Source: Lentisphaeria bacterium
GTDB lineage: Bacteria > Verrucomicrobiota > Lentisphaeria > Oligosphaerales > Oligosphaeraceae
Length of the DNA stretch: 64,000 bases
Direction of reading: 5' to 3'
Assembly (NCBI GenBank): GCA_016288215.1
Contig: JAEEYQ010000024.1
Span: forward strand, 30,931-94,930
Each line of letters begins with the position of its first letter. Position 1 is the first letter of the stretch. The position numbers and the translations under genes are program-made. Shown here piece by piece: positions 8,765 through 18,688 of the stretch. Below the pieces are notes generated by a model. It did not search any database. It saw only the letters and a program-made list of their open reading frames with translations, and was not told the origin of the DNA.

Positions 8765-9064
8765 AATGATTGCTCCTTTGTTGTTGAAGTGCTTTTTGCC
8801 ATGTGCATGGTCAATAACGTACATTGCTTTAGCCTGAAAACAAGTTGTCTTCCCGCCAATTCTCCCTTTGGGGCCGACGGCGGGGCTCCCTCCGCGGCTG
8901 ACATGTCGCGTCATTCCTCTCATTTCACTTTTCATGGGATGCGGACCGCGCCAATTCTCGCCAAAAAACGCAATGGCGGTTTGCATGGTCTCATGGAGAG
9001 ATTACGTTAAACGGCATGGCTTCTGCCATCCATTTCACGAGACACACAACCCAAAGGGAGAGAC
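8765..9064. other. Divergent intergenic region
   Basis: Three hundred bases separate the divergently transcribed mscS and the small monooxygenase gene and must hold both promoters. I see no consensus -35/-10 pair, hairpin or repeat that I can defend. Confidence 0.5.
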
Positions 9065-9373
9065 ATGATTACCGTCATCGCCACATCTGTTTTGAAACCA
9101 GGCTGCCGAGAGAAATTCATTGAACTGACCAAGGCCAACTATGCCAACGTGCTGGCCGAAAAGGGATGCATTTCCTACGTCCTGAACGAAAACATGCCCT
9201 CCGACATGGCCGCCCAAAGCCAATTGTCGGCGGACACCTTGGTCTTCGTGGAGTGCTGGGAGAGCCTGGAGGCCCTCAAGGCCCATCTCGCCGCGCCGCA
9301 TATGGCGGTCTTTCGGGAGGCCGTGACGCCCATGCGGCTCTCCTCCGAGCTGCGGATTGTCACGCCCGTATAG
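9065..9373 (+). CDS. Putative quinol monooxygenase (ABM-domain protein)
   Basis: 102 aa, the normal length for a single dimeric ferredoxin-like ABM domain. It has the family pattern MITVIATSVLKPGCREKFIEL at the start, CISYVLNEN, then LVFVECWESLEALKAHLAAPHM, where the W-E-S-x-E-A-L-x-x-H segment is the ABM signature. Homologues such as YgiN act on quinols or serve in small-molecule detoxification. The specific substrate is unknown. GGGAGAG sits 3 nt before the ATG. It is followed after 69 bp by the DUF4838 gene on the same strand. Confidence 0.88.
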   Translation: MITVIATSVLKPGCREKFIELTKANYANVLAEKGCISYVLNENMPSDMAAQSQLSADTLVFVECWESLEALKAHLAAPHMAVFREAVTPMRLSSELRIVTPV

Positions 9374-9442
9374 CAAAAAAAGAATATATTTGAATGCACA
9401 ATCATGCAATAAATGCATATATTAAGGAAGCAAGAGGGACTT

Positions 9443-11332
9443 ATGGAATTGGACGTTTTAGCGTTATCCGACCATTCGGCGGTTCAGCTGGCGAAATCGG
9501 AACTGCTGCAGTGCCTTTCTCTGGCTTGCGGCGAAGAAGTGCGTTCCACAGGGGCCAGCACGTTGACCTTGGCTGTCGAGGCGGCGGCCAACAATGGTGC
9601 TTCGGATGGCTATCATATTGACGTGGAATGGGTTGGACATTCCAATCGGGTCACGGGCACCAACCCGCGCTCCGTGCTGTTTGGCGTCTATGCGCTGCTG
9701 CGGGCGTTAGGCTTCCGCTGGATTCGGCCCGGAAAGGACGGCGAACTGGTGCCCTGCCTGAAGGCGGCCGCGCTGCGACCTGTGCACATGGCCGAGCAGG
9801 CGGGGTATCCCTTCCGCGGCATCTGCATCGAGGGGGCCGTCTCCCGTGAGAATGTGCTGGACACCGTTGAATGGATGAGCCGCCACGGCATGAACGCCTA
9901 TTTCATCCAGTTCCGCGACGCCTTCACCTTCTTTGACCGCTGGTACTCCCACGCGGACAATCCCCTGCTGGAGAAGGAGCGCTTCGACGCGGAGGCCATC
10001 ACCCAGACGGTGCGGCAGGAGGTGAAGCGCCGCGGCATGGAGCTGCAGATGGTGGGCCATGGCTGGACCTGCGAGCCCTTTGGCATCCAAGGCAAGGGAT
10101 GGTACGTGCACAAGGACCCTGTGCCGCCGTCGGTCACGAAATTCTTCGCCGAGGTCAATGGCAAGCGGGAGCTGTGGGGAGGCATTGCCCTGAACACGAG
10201 TTTGTGCTACGGCAACCCGGAAGTCCGCGCCATCATGACCGACGCCATCGTGAAATATGCGCAGGAGAATCCGGATGTGGACGTCATCCACTTCTGGCTG
10301 GCGGACGGCACGAACAACAACTGCGAATGCTCTCTGTGCGCACAGAAGCGTCCCAGCGACTGGTACGTGGACATGCTCAACGAGCTGGATGAAAAGCTGA
10401 CGAAGGCCAATCTTCCAGTCCGCATCGTCTTTTTGGTCTATGTGGATTTGCTGTGGCAGCCGCTTCAGTCACGGCTGAAGCCGTCCTCCCGTTTCATTCT
10501 GATGTTCGCGCCCATCACCCGAACCTACTCCAAACCCTTCCTTCCCGAACAGCCGTGGAAGACGCCCCTTCCCGACTATGTGCGCAATCGGCTGACCATG
10601 CCCACGGATCCGGCGGAGAATCTGGCCTTCCTCGAAAAGTGGTTTGAGCAGTTTGACGGGCCGTCCTTTGACTTCGACTACCATTTCATGTGGGCTCATC
10701 AGACGGACCCCGGCTATTATCACATCGCCAAAATCCTCCAGCAGGACTGCAGCAATCTGGCCAATCTCCACATGCAGGGCATGATCAGCTGCCAAAACCA
10801 GCGTGTGTTCTTCCCCAACGGCTTGGGCATGAACGCCATGGCAAGAACCCTCTGGAACCCCAAACTCAGCTTTGAGCAAGTGGCGCAGGACTTCTTCCGC
10901 GACGCCTATGGGCTTGATGCCTACGACGCCCAGGTCTATTTTGAGGGGACCTCCAACCTTTTCCAGATCGCGTTACTTCGTGGGGAGAAGCCACTGGCGG
11001 AGCGTCAACAGGCGGCTAAGACTCTGCAGAAGGACTTCGAGGCGCTGGTCGCCGCCGTGCAGCCCGCTCTGACCGCCGGAAGGGCCTCCGTTGTCTCCTG
11101 CTGGAAGGAGTCATGGGAACAACTGGCTCTGCACATCGAGAGGAATCGTCTGCTGGCGCAGCTGCTGGTCACGCTGTGGACGCAGGGGAAGCAGGCCGCC
11201 ATTCCCAAGGCGGAGCTTCTCTATCAGTGGGCGCAGGCGCATGAACGGCGGCTGCAGTCCTGCTTCGACGTGTTTGAATACATCAGCACAATCCGTCGTG
11301 AAATCATGAACGCCCCAGGTTTGTTGGAGTGA
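9443..11332 (+). CDS. Cytosolic DUF4838 protein (alpha-glucuronidase-like, putative glycoside hydrolase)
   Basis: 629 aa from the ATG at 9443, which has AAGAGGGAC just upstream; an in-frame ATG at 9413 is less likely. There is no signal peptide. Residues 1-125 resemble the alpha-glucuronidase N-terminal alpha/beta domain (SVLFGVYALLRALGFRWIRPG). A TIM barrel follows. The DUF4838 core has DVIHFWLADGTNNNCECSLC near residues 283-302, where clustered cysteines may bind metal, then VRIVFLVYVDLLWQP. The architecture suggests action on uronic-acid-containing or other acidic oligosaccharides inside the cell. Activity of this family is inferred here, not shown. A strong terminator follows at 11367-11412. 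Confidence 0.85.
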   Translation: MELDVLALSDHSAVQLAKSELLQCLSLACGEEVRSTGASTLTLAVEAAANNGASDGYHIDVEWVGHSNRVTGTNPRSVLFGVYALLRALGFRWIRPGKDGELVPCLKAAALRPVHMAEQAGYPFRGICIEGAVSRENVLDTVEWMSRHGMNAYFIQFRDAFTFFDRWYSHADNPLLEKERFDAEAITQTVRQEVKRRGMELQMVGHGWTCEPFGIQGKGWYVHKDPVPPSVTKFFAEVNGKRELWGGIALNTSLCYGNPEVRAIMTDAIVKYAQENPDVDVIHFWLADGTNNNCECSLCAQKRPSDWYVDMLNELDEKLTKANLPVRIVFLVYVDLLWQPLQSRLKPSSRFILMFAPITRTYSKPFLPEQPWKTPLPDYVRNRLTMPTDPAENLAFLEKWFEQFDGPSFDFDYHFMWAHQTDPGYYHIAKILQQDCSNLANLHMQGMISCQNQRVFFPNGLGMNAMARTLWNPKLSFEQVAQDFFRDAYGLDAYDAQVYFEGTSNLFQIALLRGEKPLAERQQAAKTLQKDFEALVAAVQPALTAGRASVVSCWKESWEQLALHIERNRLLAQLLVTLWTQGKQAAIPKAELLYQWAQAHERRLQSCFDVFEYISTIRREIMNAPGLLE

Positions 11333-11366
11333 CTAAAGTCCACAGAATCCACAGAATAAACAGAAA

Positions 11367-11412
11367 CGTTCAGCCGCGTTACTGCGGCTGAACGCGAAGT
11401 TTTATTCTTTTT
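11367..11412 (+). terminator. Rho-independent terminator after the DUF4838 gene
   Basis: An 11-bp perfect stem, CGTTCAGCCGC (11367-11377) with GCGGCTGAACG (11384-11394) and a 6-base loop, is followed by TTTTATTCTTTTT. It lies 35 bp after the DUF4838 stop and just before the 3' end of the convergent dehydrogenase gene. Confidence 0.8.
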
Positions 11413-11442
11413 GAATCTTGTAAAGAACCATGCCGTAGGGGG

Positions 11443-12405
11443 TTAGTCCGCTGTCGGGGGGGCTTGCAGCTGGCGGGCAAAATCGTCCACATAGAGATCC
11501 AGATAGCTTTCCGCGATGGCGGATGCATGGGGCATCAGCCAGAGCCGGGGGCATTTGCGCAGGAAGGAGTCATCGGGAAGTGGTTCGGTCTGAAAGACAT
11601 CCAGACAGGCTCCCGCGATGCGGCCGGCACGGAGGGCGGCGCAGAGGGACATTTCATCTAAGGCGTTGCCTCGTCCGATGTTGCAGAGAGTGGCGTGGCG
11701 GTTCAGCAGATTGATGCGATGGGCGTTGAAGAAGTCGTCCGTCTCCGGAAGGCGGGGGAGGGCGAGGACCACGTGGTCCGCCTCGGGCAGGACGGCATCC
11801 AGCTCATCAGTGGACAGGATTCTGTCTTCTTCTGTAAACCATTGAGGCAGAGGAATATCCACATTTCGCTTCACACCGGTTATTCGGACGCCGAAAGGCT
11901 TCAGCATGGCGCCAATGGCCGTGCCGATGTGTCCGAAGCCCACAATGACCACATGGCTGCCCCGCAGGGGCCGTTGCACGGCGGCCAGCTCCTCCCGTGG
12001 CCAGGGCAGGGACGCATAGGTGGTCGCCGCCTGCAGAATGCCGCGGCTCATGCCCAGCAGCATGCCCACCACGGTCTCGCCGATGATGGTGCCGTGGAAC
12101 TGGCCATACATGAGGCGGAGCCCATGGGGCGTCGTCAGCTGAAAATAGTCCTTTCCGGCGGCGGGGGTGGACAGAATGCGCAGCTTGGGGGCCTCCGCCA
12201 GCCACAGCTGCTGGAAGACCCACACCATGGCGCAGTCCGCCTCCGGCAGCGTCTCCAGAAACTGCTCCTTGTTTTCGCAGACCGTGACTTGAGTCTGGGG
12301 AAGCAATGCCATGAGCCGTTTTTTGTGCCTGTCTTGGAAGTTCCAGCATGGCACATGCTTATGACGCAAATAGACGGCAATGTGTTCCGGTTTGTTCGTA
12401 TTCAT
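11443..12405 (-). CDS. D-isomer-specific 2-hydroxyacid dehydrogenase
   Basis: 320 aa, typical length. The NAD(P)-binding Rossmann motif is VVIVGFGHIGTAIGAML (G-x-G-x-x-G, residues about 152-168). Catalytic residues are in place: Arg in LCNIGRGNALDE, Glu in DVFQTEPLP, His in LWLMPHASA. The enzyme interconverts 2-keto acids and D-2-hydroxyacids; GRHPR-type (glyoxylate/hydroxypyruvate) or phosphoglycerate-type substrates are both possible. It is convergent with the DUF4838 gene and divergent from the GH-like gene at 12639, so the 233-bp gap upstream should carry both promoters. Sugar-acid catabolism would fit the neighbourhood. Confidence 0.93.
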   Translation of the reverse strand: MNTNKPEHIAVYLRHKHVPCWNFQDRHKKRLMALLPQTQVTVCENKEQFLETLPEADCAMVWVFQQLWLAEAPKLRILSTPAAGKDYFQLTTPHGLRLMYGQFHGTIIGETVVGMLLGMSRGILQAATTYASLPWPREELAAVQRPLRGSHVVIVGFGHIGTAIGAMLKPFGVRITGVKRNVDIPLPQWFTEEDRILSTDELDAVLPEADHVVLALPRLPETDDFFNAHRINLLNRHATLCNIGRGNALDEMSLCAALRAGRIAGACLDVFQTEPLPDDSFLRKCPRLWLMPHASAIAESYLDLYVDDFARQLQAPPTAD

Positions 12406-12638
12406 CTTTCCATGCCTTCCGTTTTGGGGAAATCCATGCGCTTTTTAATATGGATGGTCTTTGGGAAACGTCAAGTTCTCATGAGAATGGCAGGAGGCAG
12501 GAGTGAAAGTTGAAAGGTGAAAGCAGGGAGCAAGTGTGGATTTTCAGCCTCATGAGTATGCAAGGCGGGGGAATCATGCTACATTAAATAGTGAAATCAC
12601 GGTAAATTTTGTTGAAAGCGATGGATAGAGGGATTTTC

Positions 12639-14276
12639 ATGATTGCAACTGAACACCATGCTGCCTCGTTTTGGTTTTTCACGGCCTTGGCCACTCTTTG
12701 CCTCCATGCGGCTGAGCCCCTTCCCCTGAATTGGGAGGCCCTGCGCCTTGTGGGCGGCCACGGCAAGGTGGTTCGCCAAGAGGACAGACTGACGCTGACG
12801 CGGGAGACCGATGCCTCCTCGACGGTTGTGGCGGTGCTGCCGAACATCGCGGCGGCGGGGGACAGCGCCTATTTGCTGCGCACCAAGGTCCGCCTGCTGT
12901 CCGATGACGGCGAGGCATCCTTTTCCGTGGTCGCGCGGACGTCGGACAAGCGGTGGATTCGGGATTGGAAAAGTCCGTGTTTCTCCAAAGGGACGGTTCA
13001 GGACGTCGTCATGCCCCTTTGCACCAACGCCGACACCGCCGCTCTGGAGCTGACCTTCTCCGTTGAAAGGGGTGCCGCCGAATTCGCCGCCGTCTCCTTG
13101 ACGCCGACCTCGTTTCTGGCGGACGATGGTCGTCGGCTGCCTGACATGGAGATGTGGCTGAACATGGACTATCTGGACAATGTGGAGTATTGCAGCAACT
13201 TAGGCCTGGAGAACTACGACGAGCCGGCCATCGTCGCCTATTTCGCCACCTGCAAACGACGGAATGTGACCGGCGTGTTGTGGCGCGTGTCCGCCCTGGG
13301 CAATTTCGTCTATCCGACGAAGGTGGGGACGATATTTCCACAAGTCATTGATGGACAAGAATTTACAGAAGGAGAAAAGCGAATGGCGGGCAATCTGGAG
13401 CGCTTCGATCCGCTGGCCGTCGCCATCCGCGAGGCGAAGCGAAACGGAGTGCAGCTCTACATCTGGATGACTCTTTCCGATGAGGCGTACAACGACCAGA
13501 GCCGCGGCATGACCCACTTCAGCCAGTTCCAGAAGGAGCATCCTGAAACCGTCCAGCTCAATCGAAAAGGCGAACCGCTGTATGGCACCATGTGCTACAG
13601 TGAACCAGCCGCCCGCAAGTATCGGCTGGACATCATCCGCGAACTGCTCGCCTATGGAGCCGACGGCCTCTACCTCTGCACCCGCAGCCACTCCTTCTCC
13701 TTCGGAGAGGACAAGGGCGATGAATATGGCTTCAATCCCACCATCGTGAAACAGTACAAGGAACGGTATGGGGTGGACATCCTGACGGAGGACTTTGACA
13801 TCCAGAAGTGGCGGGAGCTGAAGGCGGAGGGGCTCGACCAGCTCATTCGGGAGGCGGCGGATTTGGTTCATGCTGCGGGACAGAAACTTATGTTCGGCAC
13901 CAGCTTCTGGGGACTGTCGGACAGCTTGACCGGCAATTGGGGCAAGATGCCCGTGGACGTGAAAAAATATCTGCGAAACGGCTGGGTGGACAGCGTGGTC
14001 AGCGGCCAGTTCCATGTGGGGCCGTTTTTCGCGAGCATACAGCAGGCCGCCTTTGCGCAGGCCGCCCGTCCGGAGCAGAAGCTGTATTTTTGGGCCCAGA
14101 TTTACGATTATGGCCAGAAGCGAACCCATACCAGCCAGGAGCTGCTGGAGCAGGCCGCCTTCTTCCGCTTCCTCGGTGCCAACGGCGGCATGTACCATGA
14201 GTCCGTGAATCTGGAGGAACGGGACAACCCTGAAATCCTCTGGACGCCTTTGGAGCAGTTCTACCGCAAATACTAA
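12639..14276 (+). CDS. Exported GH-like TIM-barrel protein
   Basis: 545 aa from the ATG at 12639, preferred because AGAGGG precedes it by 6 nt and the product then begins with a signal peptide ending near HAA-EP. ATG 12621 and TTG 12609 are alternatives. Residues 25-165 are a beta-rich carbohydrate-binding-like region. From about 180 the sequence follows the GH10-like/alpha-amylase-like hypothetical hydrolases: YTFRP-like barrel strands, NGVQLYIWMTLSDEAYN, LLAYGADGLYLCTRSHSFSF and KLMFGTSFWG. It shares the NPTIVKQYKERYG / NPEVIQATIKRCG segment with the lipoprotein at 26822-28585, so the two are distant relatives. The substrate is unknown. Confidence 0.78.
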   Translation: MIATEHHAASFWFFTALATLCLHAAEPLPLNWEALRLVGGHGKVVRQEDRLTLTRETDASSTVVAVLPNIAAAGDSAYLLRTKVRLLSDDGEASFSVVARTSDKRWIRDWKSPCFSKGTVQDVVMPLCTNADTAALELTFSVERGAAEFAAVSLTPTSFLADDGRRLPDMEMWLNMDYLDNVEYCSNLGLENYDEPAIVAYFATCKRRNVTGVLWRVSALGNFVYPTKVGTIFPQVIDGQEFTEGEKRMAGNLERFDPLAVAIREAKRNGVQLYIWMTLSDEAYNDQSRGMTHFSQFQKEHPETVQLNRKGEPLYGTMCYSEPAARKYRLDIIRELLAYGADGLYLCTRSHSFSFGEDKGDEYGFNPTIVKQYKERYGVDILTEDFDIQKWRELKAEGLDQLIREAADLVHAAGQKLMFGTSFWGLSDSLTGNWGKMPVDVKKYLRNGWVDSVVSGQFHVGPFFASIQQAAFAQAARPEQKLYFWAQIYDYGQKRTHTSQELLEQAAFFRFLGANGGMYHESVNLEERDNPEILWTPLEQFYRKY

Positions 14277-14307
14277 CGCATTTTCTTATACAATATATTA
14301 TATATAG

Positions 14308-14336
14308 CACGGTTCATTCCGTTGAGTGAACGTGCC
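14308..14336 (+). promoter_or_regulatory. Leader hairpin before the DUF4886 gene
   Basis: GCACGGTTCA and TGAACGTGC can pair with one bulged base around a 10-base loop, 23 bases upstream of the DUF4886 ATG. No U-tract follows, so it may be an mRNA-stabilising or regulatory structure rather than a terminator. Confidence 0.35.
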
Positions 14337-14358
14337 ATGCAACCGAAAGGCCTCAATC

Positions 14359-15309
14359 ATGAAAAAGCAATTCGCCCTTGCCACCACTCTGTTGTTCTCC
14401 GCTGCGGCTTTTGCCCAAGAGGCGGCGCCTGCCGTGAAACCGCTGCGGGTTCTGATGATTGGCAACAGCTTCTCCTTGAGTGTGTTGCCCTTCCTGCCGC
14501 CCATCGCGGCGGCGGATCCGTCCGTCAAGCTGATCATCCGCAACCTGTACATCGGCGGCTGCAGCATCCAGCGGCATCTGAAGGAGTATGACACCACGGC
14601 GCAGAATCCAGAGCATCGCCCCTATCTCACCAACCTTCCTGTGGAGGGCATTGAAGGGAACAAGATCAGCCTGCAGGAGGGGCTGAAGGCGGACACCTAT
14701 GACATCGTCTCCATCCAGCAGGCCTCGCGGGACAGCTGGAGGCCGGAAAGCTATGGAGAGGATGCCAAGCGGCTTGTCGCGATTGTCCGCGAATATCAGC
14801 CGCAGGCGGAGATTGTGGCCCATCAGACGTGGGCATACCGCGCCGACAGCGGGGCGATCCTGCCTGGAGGCAGCTTCAACATGACGCAGCTGGAGATGCA
14901 CAACGGCATTGTCAAGTGCTTCAAGGCCTTGCAGAAGGAATATGGATTCCGCGTCATTCCCGTGGGCAACGCCGTCCAGATTTTCCGTGAACGGGTTCCG
15001 AATCCCTATACGGCGGCCGATGTGCCCAAGGAGCCCGTCGCCGTCACCTATCCCACGCTGCCTCCCGTCCCCAACGACGTGGTCGGCATGACCTCTTGGT
15101 GGAAGAATCCGGAGACTGGCGAATACAAGCTCCATGTGGACTGCAATCATCTCAACAAGCGGGGCGAATACCTCCAAGCCTGCGTGTGGTACATGTTCCT
15201 CTTCAACAAAAAGGCCAAGGACGTGAAGTTCATTCCGCCCCAAATCGAAGAGGCTGACGCCAAGTTCCTCGCCGCCTGCGCCGAAGAGGCCATCCGGTCG
15301 TGGAAATGA
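14359..15309 (+). CDS. Exported DUF4886 protein (SGNH-hydrolase-like)
   Basis: 316 aa from the ATG at 14359, with GAAAGG 8 nt upstream; the ATG at 14326 is rejected. A signal peptide MKKQFALATTLLFSAAAFAQ is cleaved near residue 19. The SGNH-type blocks are visible: VLMIGNSFS (nucleophile Ser and block I), DIVSIQQASRD (Asn position replaced by Gln), AHQTWAYRAD, and a late LHVDCNHLNKRGEY with the D-x-x-H pair. DUF4886 members are predicted esterases or acetyl-hydrolases of glycans, and the neighbouring GH-like gene suggests co-operation in removing acyl groups from a polysaccharide. Confidence 0.88.
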   Translation: MKKQFALATTLLFSAAAFAQEAAPAVKPLRVLMIGNSFSLSVLPFLPPIAAADPSVKLIIRNLYIGGCSIQRHLKEYDTTAQNPEHRPYLTNLPVEGIEGNKISLQEGLKADTYDIVSIQQASRDSWRPESYGEDAKRLVAIVREYQPQAEIVAHQTWAYRADSGAILPGGSFNMTQLEMHNGIVKCFKALQKEYGFRVIPVGNAVQIFRERVPNPYTAADVPKEPVAVTYPTLPPVPNDVVGMTSWWKNPETGEYKLHVDCNHLNKRGEYLQACVWYMFLFNKKAKDVKFIPPQIEEADAKFLAACAEEAIRSWK

Positions 15310-15342
15310 TGGACGACCGGCATGGCCAAAGGAGCCATGTGG

Positions 15343-16110
15343 TCAGCGTCCCATGCCGCGCAGAAGCTCTGCCGTGAAGTCGGCGGCGCTTTCAGTGGAT
15401 TGGGAGCATGCCTTCACGAAGCCACTGCCGGAGATGACGCCATCGGCGACCTCCGCCGCGGCATGGGCCGCCTCTGCGGAGGCAATTCCAAATCCCGCTG
15501 CCACAGGCAGAGCGGTATGGCGTTTGATGATGGCGATGTGCTCCCCGATGTTGGGGGGCAGGGCGGCGCGTTCTCCTGTCACACCTGCGACGTTGATGTA
15601 GTAGACGAATCCGCTCATGTCCTTGACAATGCGGATGATACGCTCTTCCGGAGTGAGCGGAGAGACAAGGGGGATGATGTGGAGACCGTGGGAGCGGGCG
15701 GGTTCAAGCAGCTCGTCTCGCTCCTCTAATGGAAGGTCGACGGGCAGGATTGCATCCACTCCAGCCTCTGCAAGCAGGGTGCATGTGTGGTCGTAACCGA
15801 GATGCAGAAGCGGATTCATGTAGCTGAAAAGGACGAGTCCCGTTTTGGGATGGCGCGAGCGGATTCTGGCGGCGAAGGCGATGACCTTGTGGACGTTCAT
15901 GCCGGCGGCGATGGCGGTCTGTGAGGCGGCGGAAATGACCGGTCCATCCGCCATGGGGTCGGAGAAGGGGACGCCCAGCTCAATGATGTCCGCGCCTTTT
16001 TCGATTGCGGCGCAGACGGCGTCCTCGCATCGACTCTCGGTTGGGTATCCGACGCTGGTAAAGATGATAAGCGGTTTTCGCGCCGCGAAAATGTCAGCGA
16101 TTCTGTCCAT
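15343..16110 (-). CDS. trpA: Tryptophan synthase alpha chain
   Basis: 255 aa from the ATG at 16110, which overlaps the end of trpB by 17 bp; the long in-frame extension to 16377 is out-of-frame trpB sequence. The catalytic Glu is in [18 protein letters not shown] and the second acidic residue in [32 protein letters not shown], with the following GSGFVK, closes the phosphate site. It cleaves indole-3-glycerol phosphate to indole and glyceraldehyde-3-phosphate and passes indole to TrpB. It is the last gene of the trp operon. A hairpin possible at 15315-15344 overlaps its stop codon but has no T-tract. Confidence 0.97.
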   Translation of the reverse strand: MDRIADIFAARKPLIIFTSVGYPTESRCEDAVCAAIEKGADIIELGVPFSDPMADGPVISAASQTAIAAGMNVHKVIAFAARIRSRHPKTGLVLFSYMNPLLHLGYDHTCTLLAEAGVDAILPVDLPLEERDELLEPARSHGLHIIPLVSPLTPEERIIRIVKDMSGFVYYINVAGVTGERAALPPNIGEHIAIIKRHTALPVAAGFGIASAEAAHAAAEVADGVISGSGFVKACSQSTESAADFTAELLRGMGR

Positions 16111-17278
16111 GTTTCTCCTTGTATTGTCTGATGTTTTCCATGTCTTTGTCGCCACGGCCTGAAAGATTGACGACGATGATGTGGTCGTGGCCGTGCCGTG
16201 GCGCCTCGCGGATCGCAAAGGCCAGGGCATGAGAGCTTTCGAGAGCCGGAATGATGCCTTCATAGCGGCACAGCATGTCAAAGGCGGCGACAGCCTCGTC
16301 GTCGTTGGCGACTTCGTAGAAGGCGCGTCCTTCGTCGGCGAGAAGACAGTGTTCGGGGCCGACGCCTGGATAGTCAAGGCCTGCGGAAACGGAGTAGGTG
16401 TCCCGCATCTGTCCGTCGGTGTCCTGAAGGAAATATGCCTTCATGCCATGGAGGATTCCCACCTTGCCGCCGTTGATGGATGCGGCATGCTGTCCCGTTT
16501 GTATTCCCATGCCACCGGCCTCGACGCCGATGCGTCGCACGTTCGGCGTATCTTCAAAACCGGCGAACATGCCGATGGCGTTGGAGCCGCCGCCGACGCA
16601 GGCGACAACCTGGTCAGGAAGGCGTCCGCACATCTCCAGGCACTGCCGTCGCGTCTCCTTTCCAATGACGGACTGGAAGTCCTTCACTAGCATGGGGTAG
16701 GGATAGGGGCCGGCGGCGGTTCCTATGACATAAAACGTTGTGTCGCTGCAGGAGGCCCATTCTCGGAGGGCCGCGTTCATGGCGTCCTTCAGCGTGGCGC
16801 CGCCATCCGTTATGGAACGGACGTGGGCGCCTAGGGCGTGCATCCGGTCCACGTTCGGAGCCTGCCGTGCCACGTCGACGGCGCCCATGAACACCTCGCA
16901 CTCCATGCCGAATAGGGCGGCGACAGTGGCGGTGGCGACGCCGTGCATGCCCGCGCCAGTCTCCGCGATGACGCGTTTCTTGCCCATGCGTCGAGCGAGC
17001 AGGGCCTGTCCCAAGGTGTTGTTGACTTTGTGGGCGCCTGTGTGGTTCAAATCTTCGCGTTTGAGATAGATGCGGGAGCCGCCAAGGTGTTCGGAGAGGC
17101 GTTTTGCATAATAGAGCGGCGATTCCCGTCCGACGTAATGCTTCAGAAGGTCGTCGAGCTCCCCGTGGAAGGCGGGGTCGTCCTTTGCCTCCAGATATGT
17201 CTGTTCGAGCTCACGAAGGGCTCCCGTAAGGGTTTCAGGGACATACTGTCCCCCATAGATGCCGTAATGCATATTCAT
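16094..17278 (-). CDS. trpB: Tryptophan synthase beta chain
   Basis: 394 aa from the ATG at 17278, chosen for AAAGGAA 8 nt upstream. The PLP lysine is in [13 protein letters not shown], the phosphate-binding glycine loop in [12 protein letters not shown], and EAGG and [13 protein letters not shown] are typical of TrpB1. It condenses indole with serine to tryptophan in the alpha2-beta2 complex with TrpA. It overlaps trpA and follows trpF after 28 bp, the widest gap of the operon after the trpD-trpG junction. Confidence 0.97.
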   Translation of the reverse strand: MNMHYGIYGGQYVPETLTGALRELEQTYLEAKDDPAFHGELDDLLKHYVGRESPLYYAKRLSEHLGGSRIYLKREDLNHTGAHKVNNTLGQALLARRMGKKRVIAETGAGMHGVATATVAALFGMECEVFMGAVDVARQAPNVDRMHALGAHVRSITDGGATLKDAMNAALREWASCSDTTFYVIGTAAGPYPYPMLVKDFQSVIGKETRRQCLEMCGRLPDQVVACVGGGSNAIGMFAGFEDTPNVRRIGVEAGGMGIQTGQHAASINGGKVGILHGMKAYFLQDTDGQMRDTYSVSAGLDYPGVGPEHCLLADEGRAFYEVANDDEAVAAFDMLCRYEGIIPALESSHALAFAIREAPRHGHDHIIVVNLSGRGDKDMENIRQYKEKHGQNR

Positions 17279-17306
17279 GGATGATGTTCCTTTTGTTGTC
17301 ATTTCT

Positions 17307-17924
17307 TCAGTGTTGCCGTTGGGGCTTTTGGCTATTCATGCGCGAGATGGCCTCCGCGAGGTTCTTGAGCTTGATGGGGGCTTTGATGCCTGGAGCGCTT
17401 TCGACGCCGCTGGAGACGTCGATTCCGTCTGGCTGGACAGCGTCAATGGCCTCCTGAACGTTTTTGGCGTCGATGCCCCCTGCAAGAAGGATTTTGCGGC
17501 GTCGCGCCAAGGCGGCGGCCATCTGCCAGTCGCAGGGGGTGCCTGTTCCGCCGCCGGAGTCGGCGACGATGAATTCGGCGGGAAAGGCCGTGGCGGCGTT
17601 CAGGTCAAAGGGACTGTTGAGGTTGAATGCCTTCCAGACGTTCGTGTGTCGGATGGCGGTGGCGTAGTCCGCGCTTTCTCCGCCATGCAACTGCACGGCA
17701 TGGGGATGTAGACGGTCAATGATGCACTGCAGCTCCGCGAGCGGCATGTCCCGCGTCACCAACACGTTTCGAACTGGCGACATGGCGAAAATTCGCTCTG
17801 CCTGCTCAAGGGAGACATGTCGTTTTGACGATGGCACCAGAATGACGCCGATGAAGTCAGCGCCTGCCTGAGCGGCGGCGATGGCATCGTCCACATGGGA
17901 GATTCCGCAGATTTTCAGCAGCAT
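17307..17924 (-). CDS. trpF: Phosphoribosylanthranilate isomerase
   Basis: 205 aa, the normal single-domain length. The start MLLKICGIS has the catalytic Cys of the KICG motif. [25 protein letters not shown] (Asp acid catalyst) and [16 protein letters not shown] with [15 protein letters not shown] are the family's later (beta-alpha)8 phosphate-site blocks. It performs the Amadori rearrangement before TrpC. It overlaps trpC by 10 bp, so translation is probably coupled. Confidence 0.96.
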   Translation of the reverse strand: MLLKICGISHVDDAIAAAQAGADFIGVILVPSSKRHVSLEQAERIFAMSPVRNVLVTRDMPLAELQCIIDRLHPHAVQLHGGESADYATAIRHTNVWKAFNLNSPFDLNAATAFPAEFIVADSGGGTGTPCDWQMAAALARRRKILLAGGIDAKNVQEAIDAVQPDGIDVSSGVESAPGIKAPIKLKNLAEAISRMNSQKPQRQH

Positions 17925-18688
17925 TGCAGAAGCTCCTTAAGCGTGTGCCCTGGATGTTCGGCTCGCATGAGCGTCTCACCGATGAGAAAGCCTTGGGCGC
18001 CAGCGTCTTGCAGCATTTTTAGATCGGCATGGGTTTTGACGGCGCTTTCAGCAATGGAAATGTGGCTGGCGGGAATCCTCTTGAGGAGGGCGGCAGAACG
18101 TTCGAGAGAAGTGTTGAATGTGTGGAGGTCCCTTGCGTTGACTCCGATAAGGTCGGCTGCCATGGCGGTTTCAAGCTCCTCTTCGGTGTGCGCCTCTCCA
18201 AGGACGTCAAGCCCTATGGAATGGGCGAACTCCAGAAGCTGGATGAAACGGCGGGCAGGAAGCATGGCGGCGATCAGCAGGATGCATGAGGCGCCGAATC
18301 GTTTTGCCTCTACGATTTGATATTCGTCGAAGATGAAATCCTTTCGGAGCAGGGGAATGGAGACGACGGCGGCGGCCAGCTCCAGATTGGATTCATCGCC
18401 GAGAAAGTAATGGGGCTCGGTCAGGATGGATAGGGCGGCGGCGCCGGCGCCCTCAAGTTCCAGGGCCAGAGACGGCACATCGATGTCCTTGCGGATGAGT
18501 CCTTTGGAGGGAGAGGCGCGCTTGATTTCCGCGATGACGTGAATTCCGTTCCCACGGAAGGCGGACTTGAAATCTCTTCGAGGCGGAAGAACAAGTGTCT
18601 GCTCCAGCAGCCGTTCCATGGGAATCATGCGTTTTCGGTTCTCAAGGCGTGGACGGAGCTTGTCAACGATGTCGTTCAGAATGCTCAT
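17915..18688 (-). CDS. trpC: Indole-3-glycerol-phosphate synthase
   Basis: 257 aa. Family motifs include VIAEIKRASPSKGLI (catalytic Glu and Lys), AALSILTEPHYFLGDESNLE, LLRKDFIFDEYQIVEAK (catalytic Lys), IGVNARDLHTF and HISIAESAVKTHADL, and GFLIGETLMRAEHPG. It forms the indole ring from CdRP. The gene is a separate enzyme, not a TrpC-TrpF fusion as in enterics. Its ATG overlaps the trpD stop by 4 bp (ATGA). Confidence 0.97.
   Translation of the reverse strand: MSILNDIVDKLRPRLENRKRMIPMERLLEQTLVLPPRRDFKSAFRGNGIHVIAEIKRASPSKGLIRKDIDVPSLALELEGAGAAALSILTEPHYFLGDESNLELAAAVVSIPLLRKDFIFDEYQIVEAKRFGASCILLIAAMLPARRFIQLLEFAHSIGLDVLGEAHTEEELETAMAADLIGVNARDLHTFNTSLERSAALLKRIPASHISIAESAVKTHADLKMLQDAGAQGFLIGETLMRAEHPGHTLKELLQCC

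Noticed and set aside
15315..15344. Hairpin at the trpA 3' end as operon terminator
   Set aside because: Arms pair (GACC/GGTC and CATGGC/GCCATG), but it overlaps the stop and lacks a T-tract, so I do not list it as a terminator.
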